DNA from: Struthio camelus
Lineage: Eukaryota > Chordata > Aves > Struthioniformes > Struthionidae
Direction: 5' to 3'
Length of the DNA stretch: 64,000 nucleotides
NCBI RefSeq assembly: GCF_040807025.1
Contig: NC_090968.1
Location: 1,364,001-1,428,000, forward strand
Shown one piece after another: positions 14,101 to 31,600 of the stretch. A program made the translations under genes and the position numbers. Position 1 is the first letter of the stretch. Every line of letters starts with the position of its first letter. Below the pieces are notes generated by a model, which worked only from the letters and a program-made list of their open reading frames with translations, was not told the origin of the DNA and did not search any database.

Positions 14101-16773
14101 TTACCTTAAACATCTTGCTTTCCACTTAGCAGTGACAGCAAGGAAGACATTTAGATGAGAATGGTCCGGTAACACCCAGCAGAGTTCCTCTGCCCGGTCA
14201 GACTCACTAGCCTTCTCCTTTTTCAGAACGGTTTTGACTACTTGCTGACATATAGTGACAACCCACAGACCGTGTTCCCACGCTACTGCGTCAGCTGGAT
14301 GGTCTCTAGCGGTGAGTTGCTGCCTTTAACCTGTAGTCGTGAGAACACACCTTGTAGGAATTCATCCGGCTTCTTTTTCTGGGCTGCGCTAAGCGCTCCT
14401 CCCTTTGGTATCCTGAGCCTGCGCAGGGCTGCGAGCGCCAAGCGAGGGAGGCAAGGGTTGAATACTGAGGCCACTGGCCTTTGCCTGGGGGATTTGGGGC
14501 GTTTTTGGTGAGCGCCCCAGGCTGCTCTTATGGGGAGGAACTTGTGCTTGGATTACTCACCGTGAGGAGGAAGGGGGGGGGTCTCTGCACCAGAGCCCTG
14601 CACGAGGATGCTTTCTCTCACCAGTGTACTGTAGGCAGAATGAAGGAAAAGCAGGATCTCAGACTCCTCCTGACTGGTCTCAAGCTTGAGTAGTTGAGAT
14701 CCACCTTTTCCTACTAAGCTGAACTGTTTTTTCCTCACTTTAAGTATTTCTGGGATGTAATTCTTTCCTGTCATGTCAGCAAACGGGAGGAAACTCCTTT
14801 TTGTTGCAGACGGAGCCTACACTGAGATTCCCAGAGTGGAACTAGCTTTAAGGAGAAAAAAAAAAAAAAAATCAGCATTTGCAGAATCTGGGAAGGACTG
14901 AACGGAACAGCTAACAGCTGTATGCAGAGCAACCCACAGCTAAACCTGGCACACTTCCAATCCAGTACTAACTGGGAGCTTTATGGTCCTCCATGAGGAA
15001 GGGAAAGATTTAGAGAACTACTTTTTAGTGAGTTGGGAGTAAAAGGGGCTATGTTCACCCTTAAGTTTTGTTTTATAATGAAATAAATAAATACAAATAA
15101 AGAAATAAAACCAGAAGCCACTTGTAGAAGTTTCAGCTACAGTGGTGGTGGTGGTTGTTGTTGTTTTTTAGCATCACACAACTTTGTCAGAGGGATGGCG
15201 GCAAGAAAGAGTTTAAATGCATCAACACATGTAACCATTAGACCCAACCTCCTTCTTTGCCACCTCCCTGCTCTTCTGTCCCTAACAAACTGAAAAGTCT
15301 ACAGCCAACCACATCAACTTTTCTTTCACCGCTTAAACCTCTTTTCTTCCAGAGTGTGCTGTTTAATGCATCTAAGACTAGGGGAAGGCTGGAATAATAT
15401 GGGCACACCTCTGACCTAGTAACCGGGTGTTGCAGAGACTGCCTTGATTTTGGATTTTGCACTTAACTCTCATTTTTAGAATGAAAATGGTGAATGGAGG
15501 AAGCACCTCCGAGGCCGAGGTTTTAATCGCGTGGAGCTGTTTGCCTGCCTTCTTCTGGCAGAGGCAGGGGTCCCCTCTTGATTTGAAGCGCAGAAAACTC
15601 TGCTGAAAGTTGGGGTGGATCTCATAGAAAAAACAGTTCTCTCCTTCTCTGTAAACTAGTCATTTGAAGGCACAAGGCTTGCAGTTCCTAGTAAGGGGGT
15701 TCAGAGAGGTCCAGTAGTGACAGATGAGCGGACGGTTGACACCAGAGCTGAACTGCGAGTGTCTGAGGAAGCGTTCTGGTTAAAACCACCTTAAACTCCC
15801 AGTTCCTCCGTCCCTTTTGCTTCACGCGCATCACGGGAGCACTGAGCGCTGGCACCACGAGCTGACGGAAGGACCAGCTGCAGGAGGAATCCTTTTCCAA
15901 AGAGGATTCCTCATCCAGTTCCAAAATCCAAATCCTCTTGGTGCTGCGCTTGCTGCCTGGGGCTCACCCGTGATATTTAAGCCCTGTGGTGTGTTAGATC
16001 TTTAAAAGTGTATATATATATATATATATATGTATAGTAGTACTCTAACCTTATTCTCAGTCAGGAACCAGTTTTGGCTGAAGTTTCATAAGTTGTTTCA
16101 ACCTGAGACAAAGAAACCTCAAAGCGTTGCTTTCCCGAGGTTATAACTAAGCACCGGGGCTGAGGGCAGGAAGCGTCAGAAATACCTTGACGCCAGCGGG
16201 GCGGCGAGATGCAGCCGCAAAACTGCTGCCACTGCAGCGTTGCGCTCTGGAGCTGCTCCGGCTGGAGTCGTAGCGCTGCGAGAGCTCGGTGCTGAGCTTT
16301 GACTTATTCCTCTACCGTAATAAGCAGGGAGAAGAGTTAGAAAAGATGAAAACTGAGCTGGAGAAGGGGATAAAGTAGGAAGATCTTGCGTGGAATCCGT
16401 GGCCGAGGTGGGAGAAGAGCTTTGCTGCTTTGGCCCTCTCGCTTTCTCCGAAACCGGTGGGATTCGGGTAGCACCTCGGGGGATCGGAGGTAGCAGGGAG
16501 GGTGCAGCGCAGAGCAGATGCTCACGGACGTGAACCCGTTTTCCTCTCTCCTGGTTCGCTCACTGTTGCCCGCTTCTCCTGCCAGGCATGCCGGACTTTC
16601 TGGAAAAGCTGCATACGGCCACCCTGAAAGCCAAGAAGATGGAGATCGAAGTGCGGGACTATATGTCTGCCAAGCCCATCGAAAGCGGCAGCAGCGAGGG
16701 GAAAGCGAGCGTGGCGAGCGCCGAGCACAAGAGTGAAGGCACCTGCGGCCCTGCCCAACTGGAGTACGCCTGA
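2127..16773 (+). CDS. STARD7: StAR-related lipid transfer protein 7, mitochondrial
   Basis: Eight coding exons: 2127-2560, 11531-11712, 11995-12044, 12566-12676, 12771-12853, 13284-13383, 14227-14311 and 16586-16773, all GT-AG, giving 410 aa. The family moves phosphatidylcholine to mitochondria. Exon 1 encodes an Arg-rich, mitochondrial-targeting-like N-terminus with Gly, Ser and Ala runs, then the conserved MAALAGVFVWD block. The START domain spans roughly residues 185-390, with WEMIMDKKHFKLWRRP at its start, then VFGTYTDVTPRQFFNVQ and YPMYSRDYVYVRRYSVD, and it closes with FPRYCVSWMVSSGMPDFLEK. The protein ends in GPAQLEYA, like the mammalian GPARIEYA. Human STARD7 is about 370 aa, so the extra length is in the low-complexity N-terminus. 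The start at 2127 is the first in-frame ATG in the CpG island; a downstream start cannot be excluded. Confidence 0.97.
2600..3690. repeat. Degenerate C-rich repeat at start of STARD7 intron 1
   Basis: Imperfect tandem DNA in which AAATCCTCAGGG or AAATCCTTCAGG recurs every 35-50 bp, separated by poly-C runs and CCCAGGAGT-like segments. Copies differ more than in the other arrays, which suggests an older or decaying minisatellite. Confidence 0.8.
3691..11530 (+). other. STARD7 intron 1, unique AT-richer DNA
   Basis: About 7.8 kb of largely single-copy DNA, clearly less GC-rich than the rest of the window. I see no convincing exon, RNA gene or transposon, and no recognisable CR1 LINE tail. A GC-richer island at about 6890-7520 has overlapping frames on both strands but no family I can recognise. 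Confidence 0.5.
13724..13744. repeat. Poly-A run in STARD7 intron 6
   Basis: An uninterrupted run of about 21 A directly after a short T run. A similar A run lies near 14850 in intron 7. Either could be a retroposon tail, but no element body is recognisable beside them. Confidence 0.8.
16010..16031. repeat. (TA)n microsatellite in STARD7 intron 7
   Basis: A simple TA dinucleotide run of about ten units, the only clear dinucleotide microsatellite noticed in the window. Confidence 0.85.
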
Positions 16774-17820
16774 GGGCCCCCGCCGGTCCCGAGCCCCGGC
16801 ACGCCGGAGCCGGGCTCGGGAGAAGGACCCGTCATGTGCAGCCACTGGAGCTTAGTTCAGCTTTTTTCCTCTCGTTTCCAAAGCTCTGCTTCCTCTTGGT
16901 AGCCCGAGGATGGGGACGGCCGTCCTGCCCCCCGACGCGATGCGTGTTCGTGGCCAGGCCGATGACGTGTAATGTCGTGTAATCATCTTTCTGTACCAGT
17001 ATGTCTTTTTTTCCCCCCCCGGGACAGGAAGGAATACCGTGGAAACGTCTCTTCTAGCGCAGCACGGACAGCGTCTCTCCATCCCAATCCCTCCTTTTTC
17101 TCATCTTTCTTTGGACTCTCGGCCCCGAACGTTACTGGGTCGAGCCAAACGCCACGGCCGGCGCTGCCCGGCACCGTCGAACTTTCTTCCCTGACGCAGC
17201 CTCGCCGCTCTCCCGGCAGCCGGCGCGTGGCGAGGGGAGGCAGCGCACCTCCGAGGCCTCCGGTGGGGGCACTGAGCGTCCCTCCGGCTCTGCGGAGGAA
17301 AGTGCCTTTCTCTCAGGGCGACTCGGAGCGCGCCGGGCGGAGGGGGGGACCCTCGGGGGCTCCCCGCCGCCGGAGGATGCTTCAGCGTCGCGTGCTTTTT
17401 CCGGCCAAAGGCCCTTCGACGCGTGGCTGCCTCCGCGGAGGAACGGGGGGGCTGCAGGGCAGGGGGTCAGCGTTGCTCGGGTGGGAGGCCTGGACTAGAA
17501 GAACTGCGGAAACAGGGGCGAGCGCTCCCTCGGGGCAGGGTGGGTTGGGTTTGGGGGTGTTTTGGTTTTTTTTTTTTAAGCTGTTGTTTCTTCGCCGGAG
17601 GAGGGCTCGTGGGCTCTGCGAGTACCTTTGGGCCACGACGCGCTCGGAGAACCGAAACCCGCTGGCTTAGCGCTCGCTCGCACGGCCAGCGCGTTTCTTG
17701 GAGGATCGCGGGGACTCTCGCAGCCCTCCAAAAACGGGAGGGTCTGCGTGCGGGGGGGCGGCGTTAACGTGAGCTCTGGGGAAGGGAGGAATCTGTGTGA
17801 CTGGCAAAAATATTAATAAA
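16774..17820 (+). other. STARD7: STARD7 3' UTR and poly(A) signal
   Basis: Sequence after the STARD7 stop codon without another gene. The first good AATAAA is at 17815-17820 (TATTAATAAATC), which would give a 3' UTR of about 1.05 kb. Long frames inside it are composition effects. Confidence 0.65.
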
Positions 17821-18540
17821 TCATCTGTCATAGCAACAGCCAAACTACTCCCGGGTGGCCTCGAGCGCTGGTGTTTTCCCAGGAAAGGCTCCGGGCTGGG
17901 CGCAGGCGATGCGGCCGCGGCCATGGCGGCAGGGACGGACCCTTATCGCCGCTGGGCCGAGCCGCTTTGGACTCCGCAAACGGGGCCCAAAAATCCAGCG
18001 ACGGGTGTTTTGGGGCGAAGCGAGTGAGCGGCGGAAGCAGGAAGGGGCGCGAAGGCGGCGGAAACGGGGGACCGCTTCCCCTTCCGCTCGGCACCGCGCG
18101 GTCGGCTCCGGTTACCCTCCCGGGAGCTTTCGTTCCCCCCCGCCGGTTATTCAGCCCTGTAATTGGAGCGGGAAAACGGGCTCCAATTAACCCCCCCCCC
18201 CGCATTAACGAAGCCACAGCACAAGCCAGGGCTGGGCTGTCCCTGCGGCAGCGCTCCCAAGGGAAACCCCCCTTACAGCTCCCATTAATCCCCACCTGGA
18301 AATTATTTCTATTCTATATATCACTGATACGTTATCGAGATATTTAATTATACATCCGGCTCCTGATTTGTTCTCCCAGCTGGGGCAACCACCTCTAAAA
18401 CAGCGGGTTGTACCCGTAGCAGCTCGCATTTGCAGAGGGCTCTGTAGGGATGATACCGCCGCTGCGCTGACGCTGCTTAACGGGGCTCTTAGTTATCCTC
18501 CAGCTGACCAGCTGCTCCCAATTATTTACAAATAACTCAT

Positions 18541-18548
18541 TATAAATA
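18541..18548 (+). promoter_or_regulatory. ASTL: TATA box of ASTL
   Basis: TATAAATA lies 40 bp before the ASTL start codon at 18588, which implies a very short 5' UTR. Most neighbours have CpG promoters without TATA; a TATA promoter suits a strongly tissue-restricted gene. Confidence 0.55.
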
Positions 18549-18587
18549 ACCAGCTTGGCCTGATGAGGTTTCAGGCTTGTTGGTAGC

Positions 18588-20821
18588 ATGGCTCTGGCTC
18601 GCAGTGTCTGGCTGCTCCTTAGCAGTATCTTTTGGCTGCTGGAAGGTAAGTGAAAAGGTGCTGAGGATTTTGGGGGGAGCATGAAGCTTTTTCCTCTTCT
18701 CCCCGTGTGTTATTTTGGCCACCGTGGCCCGGCTCAGCCTCTTGTCCCCTTGCAGGTGGCCCTGGGGGTGCGCAGCACACGGGCAGCCCCCAGCGTGGCG
18801 GCGGTGGCCCGCGGGGCGACGACATCCTCAGCATCAATGGAGGTGAGGGGCTCGGTGGTATTTCGGGGAGAGGGGGGAAGGAGGTCTGTCCTCGGCGTCT
18901 GGCACCCAAAGGGGCTCAGAGTGGGCTGGGGGCTGGTGGGAGCTGAGCTGAGCTGCCCCGTTCTCAGCCACCCTCCTCACTCTGCGTTTCCAGCACTTGC
19001 TCCACTCAAGGCGCCCGACAGCAGCTTCCTTGTCGAAGGGGACATCGTCCGGGCGGTGAGTGAGGGTGGCGGGGCCACCGCGGGGTGCCTACGGGGATGG
19101 TGCTGGCAGCCCCCAAGGCTGCTGCCGGCCGTTCGTCGTGCTCCTGAAGTCCTGGGCAGGAAAATGTGGCCCAGCCGGGTGGGCTCTCGCAGCTGGGTCT
19201 GCCCTGACATCTGCCCAACATCTGGCCCTGGGGACCCCCCCCCGCTAACGCATCGCTCGCCAGGATCCCTCCAGAGCGTTCGCGGCCGCGAACCCGAAAT
19301 GGCCGAAGAGAAGAGGTGTTGTCCAAATCCCCTACATCATGTCCGACCGATACGGTAGGTGACGTCTGGCTGCGTGGAGGTGGCTCCCCATGGGATGCAC
19401 CACGGCCGGGTCTTGAGCTGTTGGGTCTTCTCCTGCCAGACAACGCCAGCGTGAAGATCCTCGAGGAAGCGTTCGGCGACTTTGCCAGGCTCACATGCGT
19501 CCGGTTTGTCCCCCACTCCTACCAGCGGGACTTCGTCTCCATTGCTCCCATGGCTGGGTCAGTGGGCTCCTGCAGCCGCTCACCCCGGCAAGGGGGGTGA
19601 TGGAGTGGGGCGGAAGGCTGCAGCGTCATGTCGGTGCCCGTAGATGATGGATGATGCCCGCGGGTGATGGGGAGATGCATGCACACCAGCAGAGGATTTG
19701 TGTCTGTAGATGATGGACCCGTGCCCATGGGGTGATGGGGGACACATGCCCATGGGATGATGGGGAGATGCATGCCTGTTGGTGACAGGGGACATGTGCC
19801 TGCAGATGGACCTGTGCCCATGGGTGATGGGGAACATGCCCCCGTGGTTGATGGGGGAGGCACGCCCATGGGTGATGATGGACCCGTGCCTGTAGGCCAC
19901 GGACACATGCCCATCAGTGATGGGGAGGGTGAGGTGGCAATCCATAGCAGTAGTAGATGGACACGTGCCCATGGGTGATGGGACACCTGCCTGCAGTCAA
20001 CGGGGACGTGCCGCTTGACCACGGACGTGCCCCAGCTGGTGGTGGGGAGATGAGCGCCCCTGTCTCTTTGCTCAGGTGCTTCTCCAGCGTGGGCCGTGCC
20101 GGCGGGATGCAGCCGCTCTCCCTGGCGCCCGCCTGCCTGCAGCGGGGCAAGGGGGTGGCCCTCCACGAGCTCATGCACGTGGCTGGTTTCTGGCACGAGC
20201 ACAGCCGCGCCGACCGGGATGACTACATCAGCATCTCCTGGGACCACATCCTGCCCGGTGAGCCGCCGGCATTGCCTGAACCCGACCTGGCGCCGGGGTC
20301 CGGCGGGGAGGATGAAGCCATCAGGCGCCTTCTGGCTTCTTGGCAGGTTTTGAGGGCAACTTCATGAAATCCCGGACGCCCAACATGCTGGTGGGCTACG
20401 ACTACTCCTCCGTGCTGCACTACAGCAGGTGAGCCCGGGCCTGCCGCCGCGCTTCCTCCTCTTCTCCAAAACCGCTATTAATTTTTTTAATTCCCCCCCC
20501 AGATATGCCTTCAGCCGGAGCGGGGCGCCCACCATCACGCCGCTGCGGACCCCGGCGGCCGTGCTGGGGCAGCGGCGGCAGCTGAGTGCCTCCGACGCCG
20601 CCCGGGTCAACCTGCTCTACGGCTGCCGGGGGGCCGCGAGGCCGAGTCCCCGCGTCCTGCCCCCTCCGACCGCCGAGGGGACCTCCAGCTCTGCGGCCAC
20701 CGCCCGCCACCCCGGGGCGTCGCATCCGTCGCCGGTGGCCCCGACGGAGACGGCCGCGCCGGGGACCGGAGGGGGACGCGCCGGGGGACGCACGGCGCCG
20801 GGGGCCACGACGAGCGAATAA
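18588..20821 (+). CDS. ASTL: Astacin-like metalloendopeptidase (ovastacin type)
   Basis: Eight exons: 18588-18645, 18756-18842, 18994-19055, 19264-19354, 19440-19557, 20076-20257, 20347-20428 and 20503-20821, giving 332 aa. Exon 1 is a signal peptide. The pro-region has VEGDI (about residues 60-64), whose Asp is the likely zinc switch, and the catalytic domain follows the basic KWPKRRGVV site. The zinc site [13 protein letters not shown] is at residues 169-181, and the four astacin-domain Cys are present (TCVRF, GCFSS, ACLQ, YGC). It follows human ASTL closely, for example FSSVGR-GGMQ, RADRD, FSR-G-PTITPL and QLSASD. In mammals this egg protease cleaves ZP2 after fertilisation. Oddity: the Met-turn reads SSVLHY, so the family methionine is Leu223. 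The C-terminal tail is Pro/Ala/Thr-rich and shorter than in human. Confidence 0.9.
19620..20000. repeat. Minisatellite in ASTL intron 5
   Basis: Imperfect tandem units of about 25-35 bp built around GATGATGGGGA and CCCATGGGTGATGG, filling most of the 518-bp intron. Confidence 0.85.
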
Positions 20822-21176
20822 GGCCGCGCCGCCCTCGTGTGCGGAGCCGGTGGGTTAGCGCGGTCAATACAGATATTTTGCCGGGAGCGAGGAGCTGCTG
20901 CGACGGCGTTGGGCGTTCAACCCCCCCCTTCCCGTTTCGGGAAAGGGGGGGACTTTCAGATCTAGCGGAGACCCGAAGAAGAGCCGTAATCGGCAGCAAG
21001 AGCTTCTCCTTTGCCCCGCGGCGTTTGGGCTGGCGGCGCTGCCTTGCCCGGGTGTTAAGGCGAAGAGCAATTAAAGCAAATCCTCTAACGAAGCAATACT
21101 GAGAGCTGGGTGTTGGGGGGGGGTGGCCCGGACGCCTGGGTCCCTCGGCAGGCGGAGGCTGGTGGAGGTCCAACAC
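20822..21176. terminator. ASTL: ASTL 3' end, convergent with PSD4
   Basis: The ASTL 3' UTR has ATTAAA at 21070-21075 as its only usual-type poly(A) hexamer. PSD4, transcribed toward it, has its own signal about 100 bp further on, so the two 3' ends are nearly back to back. Confidence 0.55.
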
Positions 21177-21182
21177 TTTATT
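21177..21182 (-). terminator. PSD4: PSD4 poly(A) signal
   Basis: TTTATT on the plus strand is AATAAA on the PSD4 strand, about 390 bp after the PSD4 stop. The 3' UTR between them contains 16-17-base runs of C (21289-21304) and G (about 21387-21403) and no other gene. Confidence 0.7.
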
Positions 21183-21574
21183 GCACGGCGGCCGCCGGGG
21201 CCCCGAGCCGACGTGTCCGAGAGCAGCAGGCAGCGGCGAGGGGGCGGCGAAGCTCGGCTCGGGCCGGGGGTACCACGATTTCCCCGTTCCCCCCCCCCCC
21301 CCCCACCTCGAAGCATCCGTCCCCCCTTCCCAGGCAGAGGGGATGGGGGGGGGGGGAATCTCCCTGAGTTTGAAGTCCTTAATTACGGGGGGGGGGGGGG
21401 GGGCGGCACCCTGCAAAAAAGCACCCCCCCCCCCCTTCGGTGGCTCAATACTGTCGGTGCCGGCAGGTTGCCGGTTCGAGTCTGTTGGGGGGGAGCCTCG
21501 TACCGCGGCAGGGGAGGCCGGAGGTGACTCCCCCCCCCCTCACTGCCCCCACCACCCCCCCCACCCCGAATCCA

Positions 21575-27918
<6,344 letters not shown>

Positions 27919-28084
27919 GGCGCCGTGTCCGGCACGGCTACGCCAGCCCGGCCGGGGCACCGCTGTGGCCGCCCGGCGCGCCCGCCGCCCCGCTGCCCGG
28001 CCCCATGGCCGTGGGTCGCCCTGCAGGGGGAGGAAGCAGACGGTTAACGCCGGTTGTCGGCACGGCTGGGCGCTGCATCCCTTC
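27919..28084 (-). other. PSD4: PSD4 5' UTR exon part and upstream intron edge
   Basis: The frame stays open above the chosen ATG as far as a good acceptor (pyrimidine tract ending CTGCAG) at 28021-28026, so 27919-28020 is read as 5' UTR of the first coding exon. Confidence 0.6.
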
Positions 28085-29270
28085 CCCGGGCTGCAGGAGA
28101 ATGGAGGGAGAGAGGGATGAGGGAGGGATGGAGGTGAGAGGGATGGAGAGAGATGGGAGAGGGATGGAGGAGAGAGGGAAGGAAGATGGAGAGGATGGGG
28201 AAAGGAGGGAGGCATGGCTGGAAGGAAGGAGGGATGGATGGGAGGAAGGAGGGGTGAACGGAGGGATGGAGGGATGGAGATGGGAGAGAGCTGGGTGGAA
28301 GAAAGCAGAGAGGGCTGAAGGATGGAGGAAGGGATGGAGATGGGTGGATGGATGGAAGGAGATGGGGATGGAGAGAGGAGGGAGGGATGGAGGGAGGGAA
28401 AGAGGGATGGAAGGAGGGAGAAAGGGATGAAGGAGAAAGGGATGAGGGGCAGGAGAAGGGAGGGAGAGGTGGAAGCAGGGAGAAAGGGATGGCAGGAGAA
28501 AGGAGGGAGGGATGGCAGGAGGGAGGGATGGAAGGAGGGATGATGGAAGGAGGGAGGGATGGAAGGAAGGTGGGATGGCAGGAGGGAGGGATGGAAGGAG
28601 GGATGATGGAAGGAGGGAGGGATGGAAGGAAGGTTGGATGGAAGGAGGGAGGGATGGAAGGAGGGAGGGATGGAAGGAGGGTTGGATGGAAGGAGGGAGG
28701 GATGGAAGGAGGGAGGGATGGAAGGAAGGTTGGATGGAAGGAGGGAGGGATGGAAGGAGGGAGGGATGGAAGGAGGGAGGGATGGAAGGAAGGTGGGATG
28801 GAAGGAGGGAGGGATGGAAGGAGGGAGGGATGGAAGGAAGGTGGAATGGAAGGAAGGTGGGATGGAAGGAGGGAGGGATGGAAGGAGGGTTGGATGGAAG
28901 GAGGGAGGGATGGAAGGAGGGAGGGATGGAAGGAAGGTTGGATGGAAGGAAGGTTGGATGGAAGGAGGGAGGGATGGAAGGAGGGAGGGATGGAAGGAAG
29001 GTTGGATGGAAGGAGGGAGGGATGGAAGGAAGGTGGGATGGAAGGAGGGAGGGATGGAAGGAGGGAGGGATGGAAGGAGGGAGGGATGGAAGGAGAGAGG
29101 GATGGAAGGAAGGTGGGATGGAAGGAGGGAGGGATGGAAGGAAGGTGGGATGGAAGGAAGGTGGGATGGAAGGAGGGAGGGATGGAAGGAAGGTGGGATG
29201 GAAGGAGGGAGGGATGGAAGGAGGGAGGGATGGAAGGAGGGAGGGACAAGGTGGGGAATGGAGGGAGGGA
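28085..29270. repeat. 16-bp purine minisatellite (GGGAGGGATGGAAGGA)
   Basis: About 1.2 kb of nearly pure G/A on the plus strand. The core is perfect or near-perfect 16-bp units, with AAGGTGGG and AAGGTTGG variants, and the left part is less regular. Because 16 is not a multiple of three and the units lack stops, several frames are open for hundreds of codons; they are not genes. It lies in the presumed PSD4 5' intron. Confidence 0.95.
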
Positions 29271-29639
29271 CAGACTGATGGGAGCAGCCGGAGAGAAGGA
29301 GGGCTGGGGTCAGGGTGGGCACCTCCTGGGAGCCGCAGGGCAGGGAGCTGGGCGCCGGGCCCCACGCTCCCCGGCACCCAGCACCCACGTCACCGGCCGG
29401 GTGGCTTCCGGCCCTGCCTGCGCCGGGGCAGGAAGGGGGGGAAGGGAGGGAGGAAACCCAAACCCAACCCTTGTGCAAACAGCACCGTGCCGGGGGCCAC
29501 GGCGGCGCGTGCCACGGCGGGCCCAGGGCCGGGGCCGAGGCCGAAGGCCCCGCGGTGCCGGCAAGCGGGCGAGCGCAACTGGGTAGCAGCCATCAGAGAA
29601 GCCAGCGGAGGCTGGGGCAGCAGGTGGCACCCGCTCAGC

Positions 29640-30110
29640 TGCCGCCGTCCCCACGGGTGGGCTGGCTGGCTCTGCCGTGTCCCCAACCGTGGCACCAACG
29701 CGGCACTGCCCATGGCGTTGACAACACCGGCATGGCTCTGCCCTGTCCCCGACTGTGGCACCACCATGGCACTGGCATGGCACTGCCGTGTCCCTGTGCC
29801 CACGACATGTCCCTGACCGTGTCCCCGACATGGCACTGACACGGCCCTAACGTGACCCTGCCCTGTCCCCGACCGTGGCACTGACATGGCACCGCCATGG
29901 CACTGTCATGTCCCCAGCCATGGCACCAACGTGGCACTGCCGTGTCCCCAGCCATGTGGCTCCGACATGGCACTGTCATGTCCCCAACCGTGTCCCCAAC
30001 ATGGCACTGACACAGCACTACTGTGGCCCCGCTGCGTCCCCGACCGTGGTGCCGCCGTGGCACTGCCGTGTCCCCAGGCGGGTGGCACCGCCGTGGCACT
30101 GTCCCCGCAC
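29640..30110. repeat. TGGCACTG/TGTCCCC minisatellite
   Basis: Imperfect units of about 24-40 bp alternating TGGCACTGCC, CATGTCCCC and GACCGTGGCACC, in the PSD4 upstream region. Confidence 0.9.
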
Positions 30111-30419
30111 CAACACGTGGCGCTGCCCGGGCCCCGACGGGGCCACGCGCCCTTGACTCAGCGGGACCACGAGGAAGAGGAGGAAGCGGCCGACGGCGGC
30201 GCCGGGGTCGGGGGGGGCGGCGCACACGTGTGCGCACGCGTGTGCGCATGTGTTGCCGGGCGGGCGCCCGCCTGCGCGTGGGCACGCGGCTCCCGGCTGC
30301 GCCCGCGCCCGGGGGCCACCGCGCGCCGGCGCCGAGCCCGGCCACCCTGCCCGCGTCCCGGGGTGGGGGGGCACCCAGGGCCCCCACCCCTGGCACAGGG
30401 GTGGCGGGGGGTGGGCCCT

Positions 30420-31060
30420 TTTGGGGGGGGGTCGTGCACCCAAGGGTGGGTGCTCCCTGCTATTGGGGGGGTTCCCATGATGGGGAGGGTTGTGCACCCA
30501 TGGGTGGGTGCTCCCTGCTATTGGAGGGGGTCCCATGATTGGGGGGGGTCGTGCACCCAAAGGTGGGTGTTCCCTGCTCATTGTGGGGGGGGGTCCCGTG
30601 ATGGGGGGGTTGTGCACCCAAGGGTGGGTGCTCCCTGCTATTGGGGGGGGTCCCATGATTGGGGGGGTCATGCACCCAAGGGTGGGTGTTCCCTGCTCAT
30701 TGTGGGGGGGTCCCGTGATGGGGGGGTTGTGCACCCAAAGGTGGGTGCTCCCTGCTATTGGGGGGGGTTCCCATGATGGGGAGGGTTGTGCACCCATGGG
30801 TGGGTGCTCCCTGCTCATTGGGGGGGTCCCATGATGGGGAGGATCGTGCACCCAAGGGTGGGTGTTCCCTGCTCATTGTTGGGGGGTCCCGTGATGGGGG
30901 GGTTGTGCACCCAAGGATGGGTGCTCCCTGCTCATGCCGGGGTGGGGGGCTGTCCTGCACCCAAGGGTAGGTTCTCCCTGCTCGGGGCGGGGGGGCAGAA
31001 GGGGTCCCATCACCGGGGGGGGGGTCATGCACCCAAGAGCGGGTGCTCCCTGCTGATGGG
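30420..31060. repeat. 59-bp minisatellite with GTGCACCCAAGGGTGGG core
   Basis: Units of about 58-61 bp. The GTGCACC anchor recurs at about 30434, 30492, 30551, 30612, 30670, 30729, 30788, 30846 and 30905, followed by GGTGGGTGCTCCCTGCT and a G run. The right edge (30960-31130) is more divergent. Confidence 0.95.
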
Positions 31061-31491
31061 GGTGTCCAGCACTGGGGTGGGGGGGGCAGCATCATGCACC
31101 CAAATTTGGGTGCTCCTCCTCCTCGGGGGGCATCCCGAGCCCAGAGGAGGTCCCACCCACAGGTGGCGCTTCCCGCACCCAGCGGCGGGGGTGAGCGGTT
31201 GGGGGGGGGGCTGGGGCACCCCCCCCACACACACCCAGCATGTCCCCACGTCCCCCCGGCCATGGCCACACGGCGGGGACGCTCGGTGGCCGTGCCCCCG
31301 CCACCCCGGCAGCGTCCGCCCGCCGGGCTCCCCCTCGTCCCCTGCCTGGCGTGTCCCCGTCCCCCTCGGCGGGCACGGCCTGGGGCTGGGTGGGTGGGGG
31401 GCAGATTTGGGTGGGTGGGTGGAGGGGAGGTGGGGGAGATGAGCAGGTCCCCGGCCTTGTCCCCGCGGCCTGGCCCGCGGCGCGCACTTAC

Positions 31492-31600
31492 CCGCTGTCC
31501 CGGCGGCGCCCGCCGTGCACACTTCCTGCCGCGCCGCGCACGCCCCGCCGGACACGCTCCCGCCGTGGGGCGGCCGGCTCGGCGGGCTGGGGGGGGGGGG
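31492..31600 (-). other. PSD4: Candidate noncoding first exon of PSD4 (proximal)
   Basis: CpG-rich sequence ending on the minus strand in GGGACAGCGG followed by the strong donor GTAAGTGCG (exon end at 31492). An ETS-like AGGAAGTG lies inside. No open frame is needed because the PSD4 ATG is in the next exon. The 5' limit is a guess. Confidence 0.4.

Noticed and set aside
13724-14880. Poly-A runs near 13730 and 14850 as retroposon insertions
   Set aside because: No element body, target-site duplication or known family sequence could be seen next to them.
28044-29816. Frames of 200-480 codons over the purine array
   Set aside because: Open in most frames with EGGMEG/PSFHPS-type peptides, the translation of a 16-bp repeat. 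No splice or start context and no homology.
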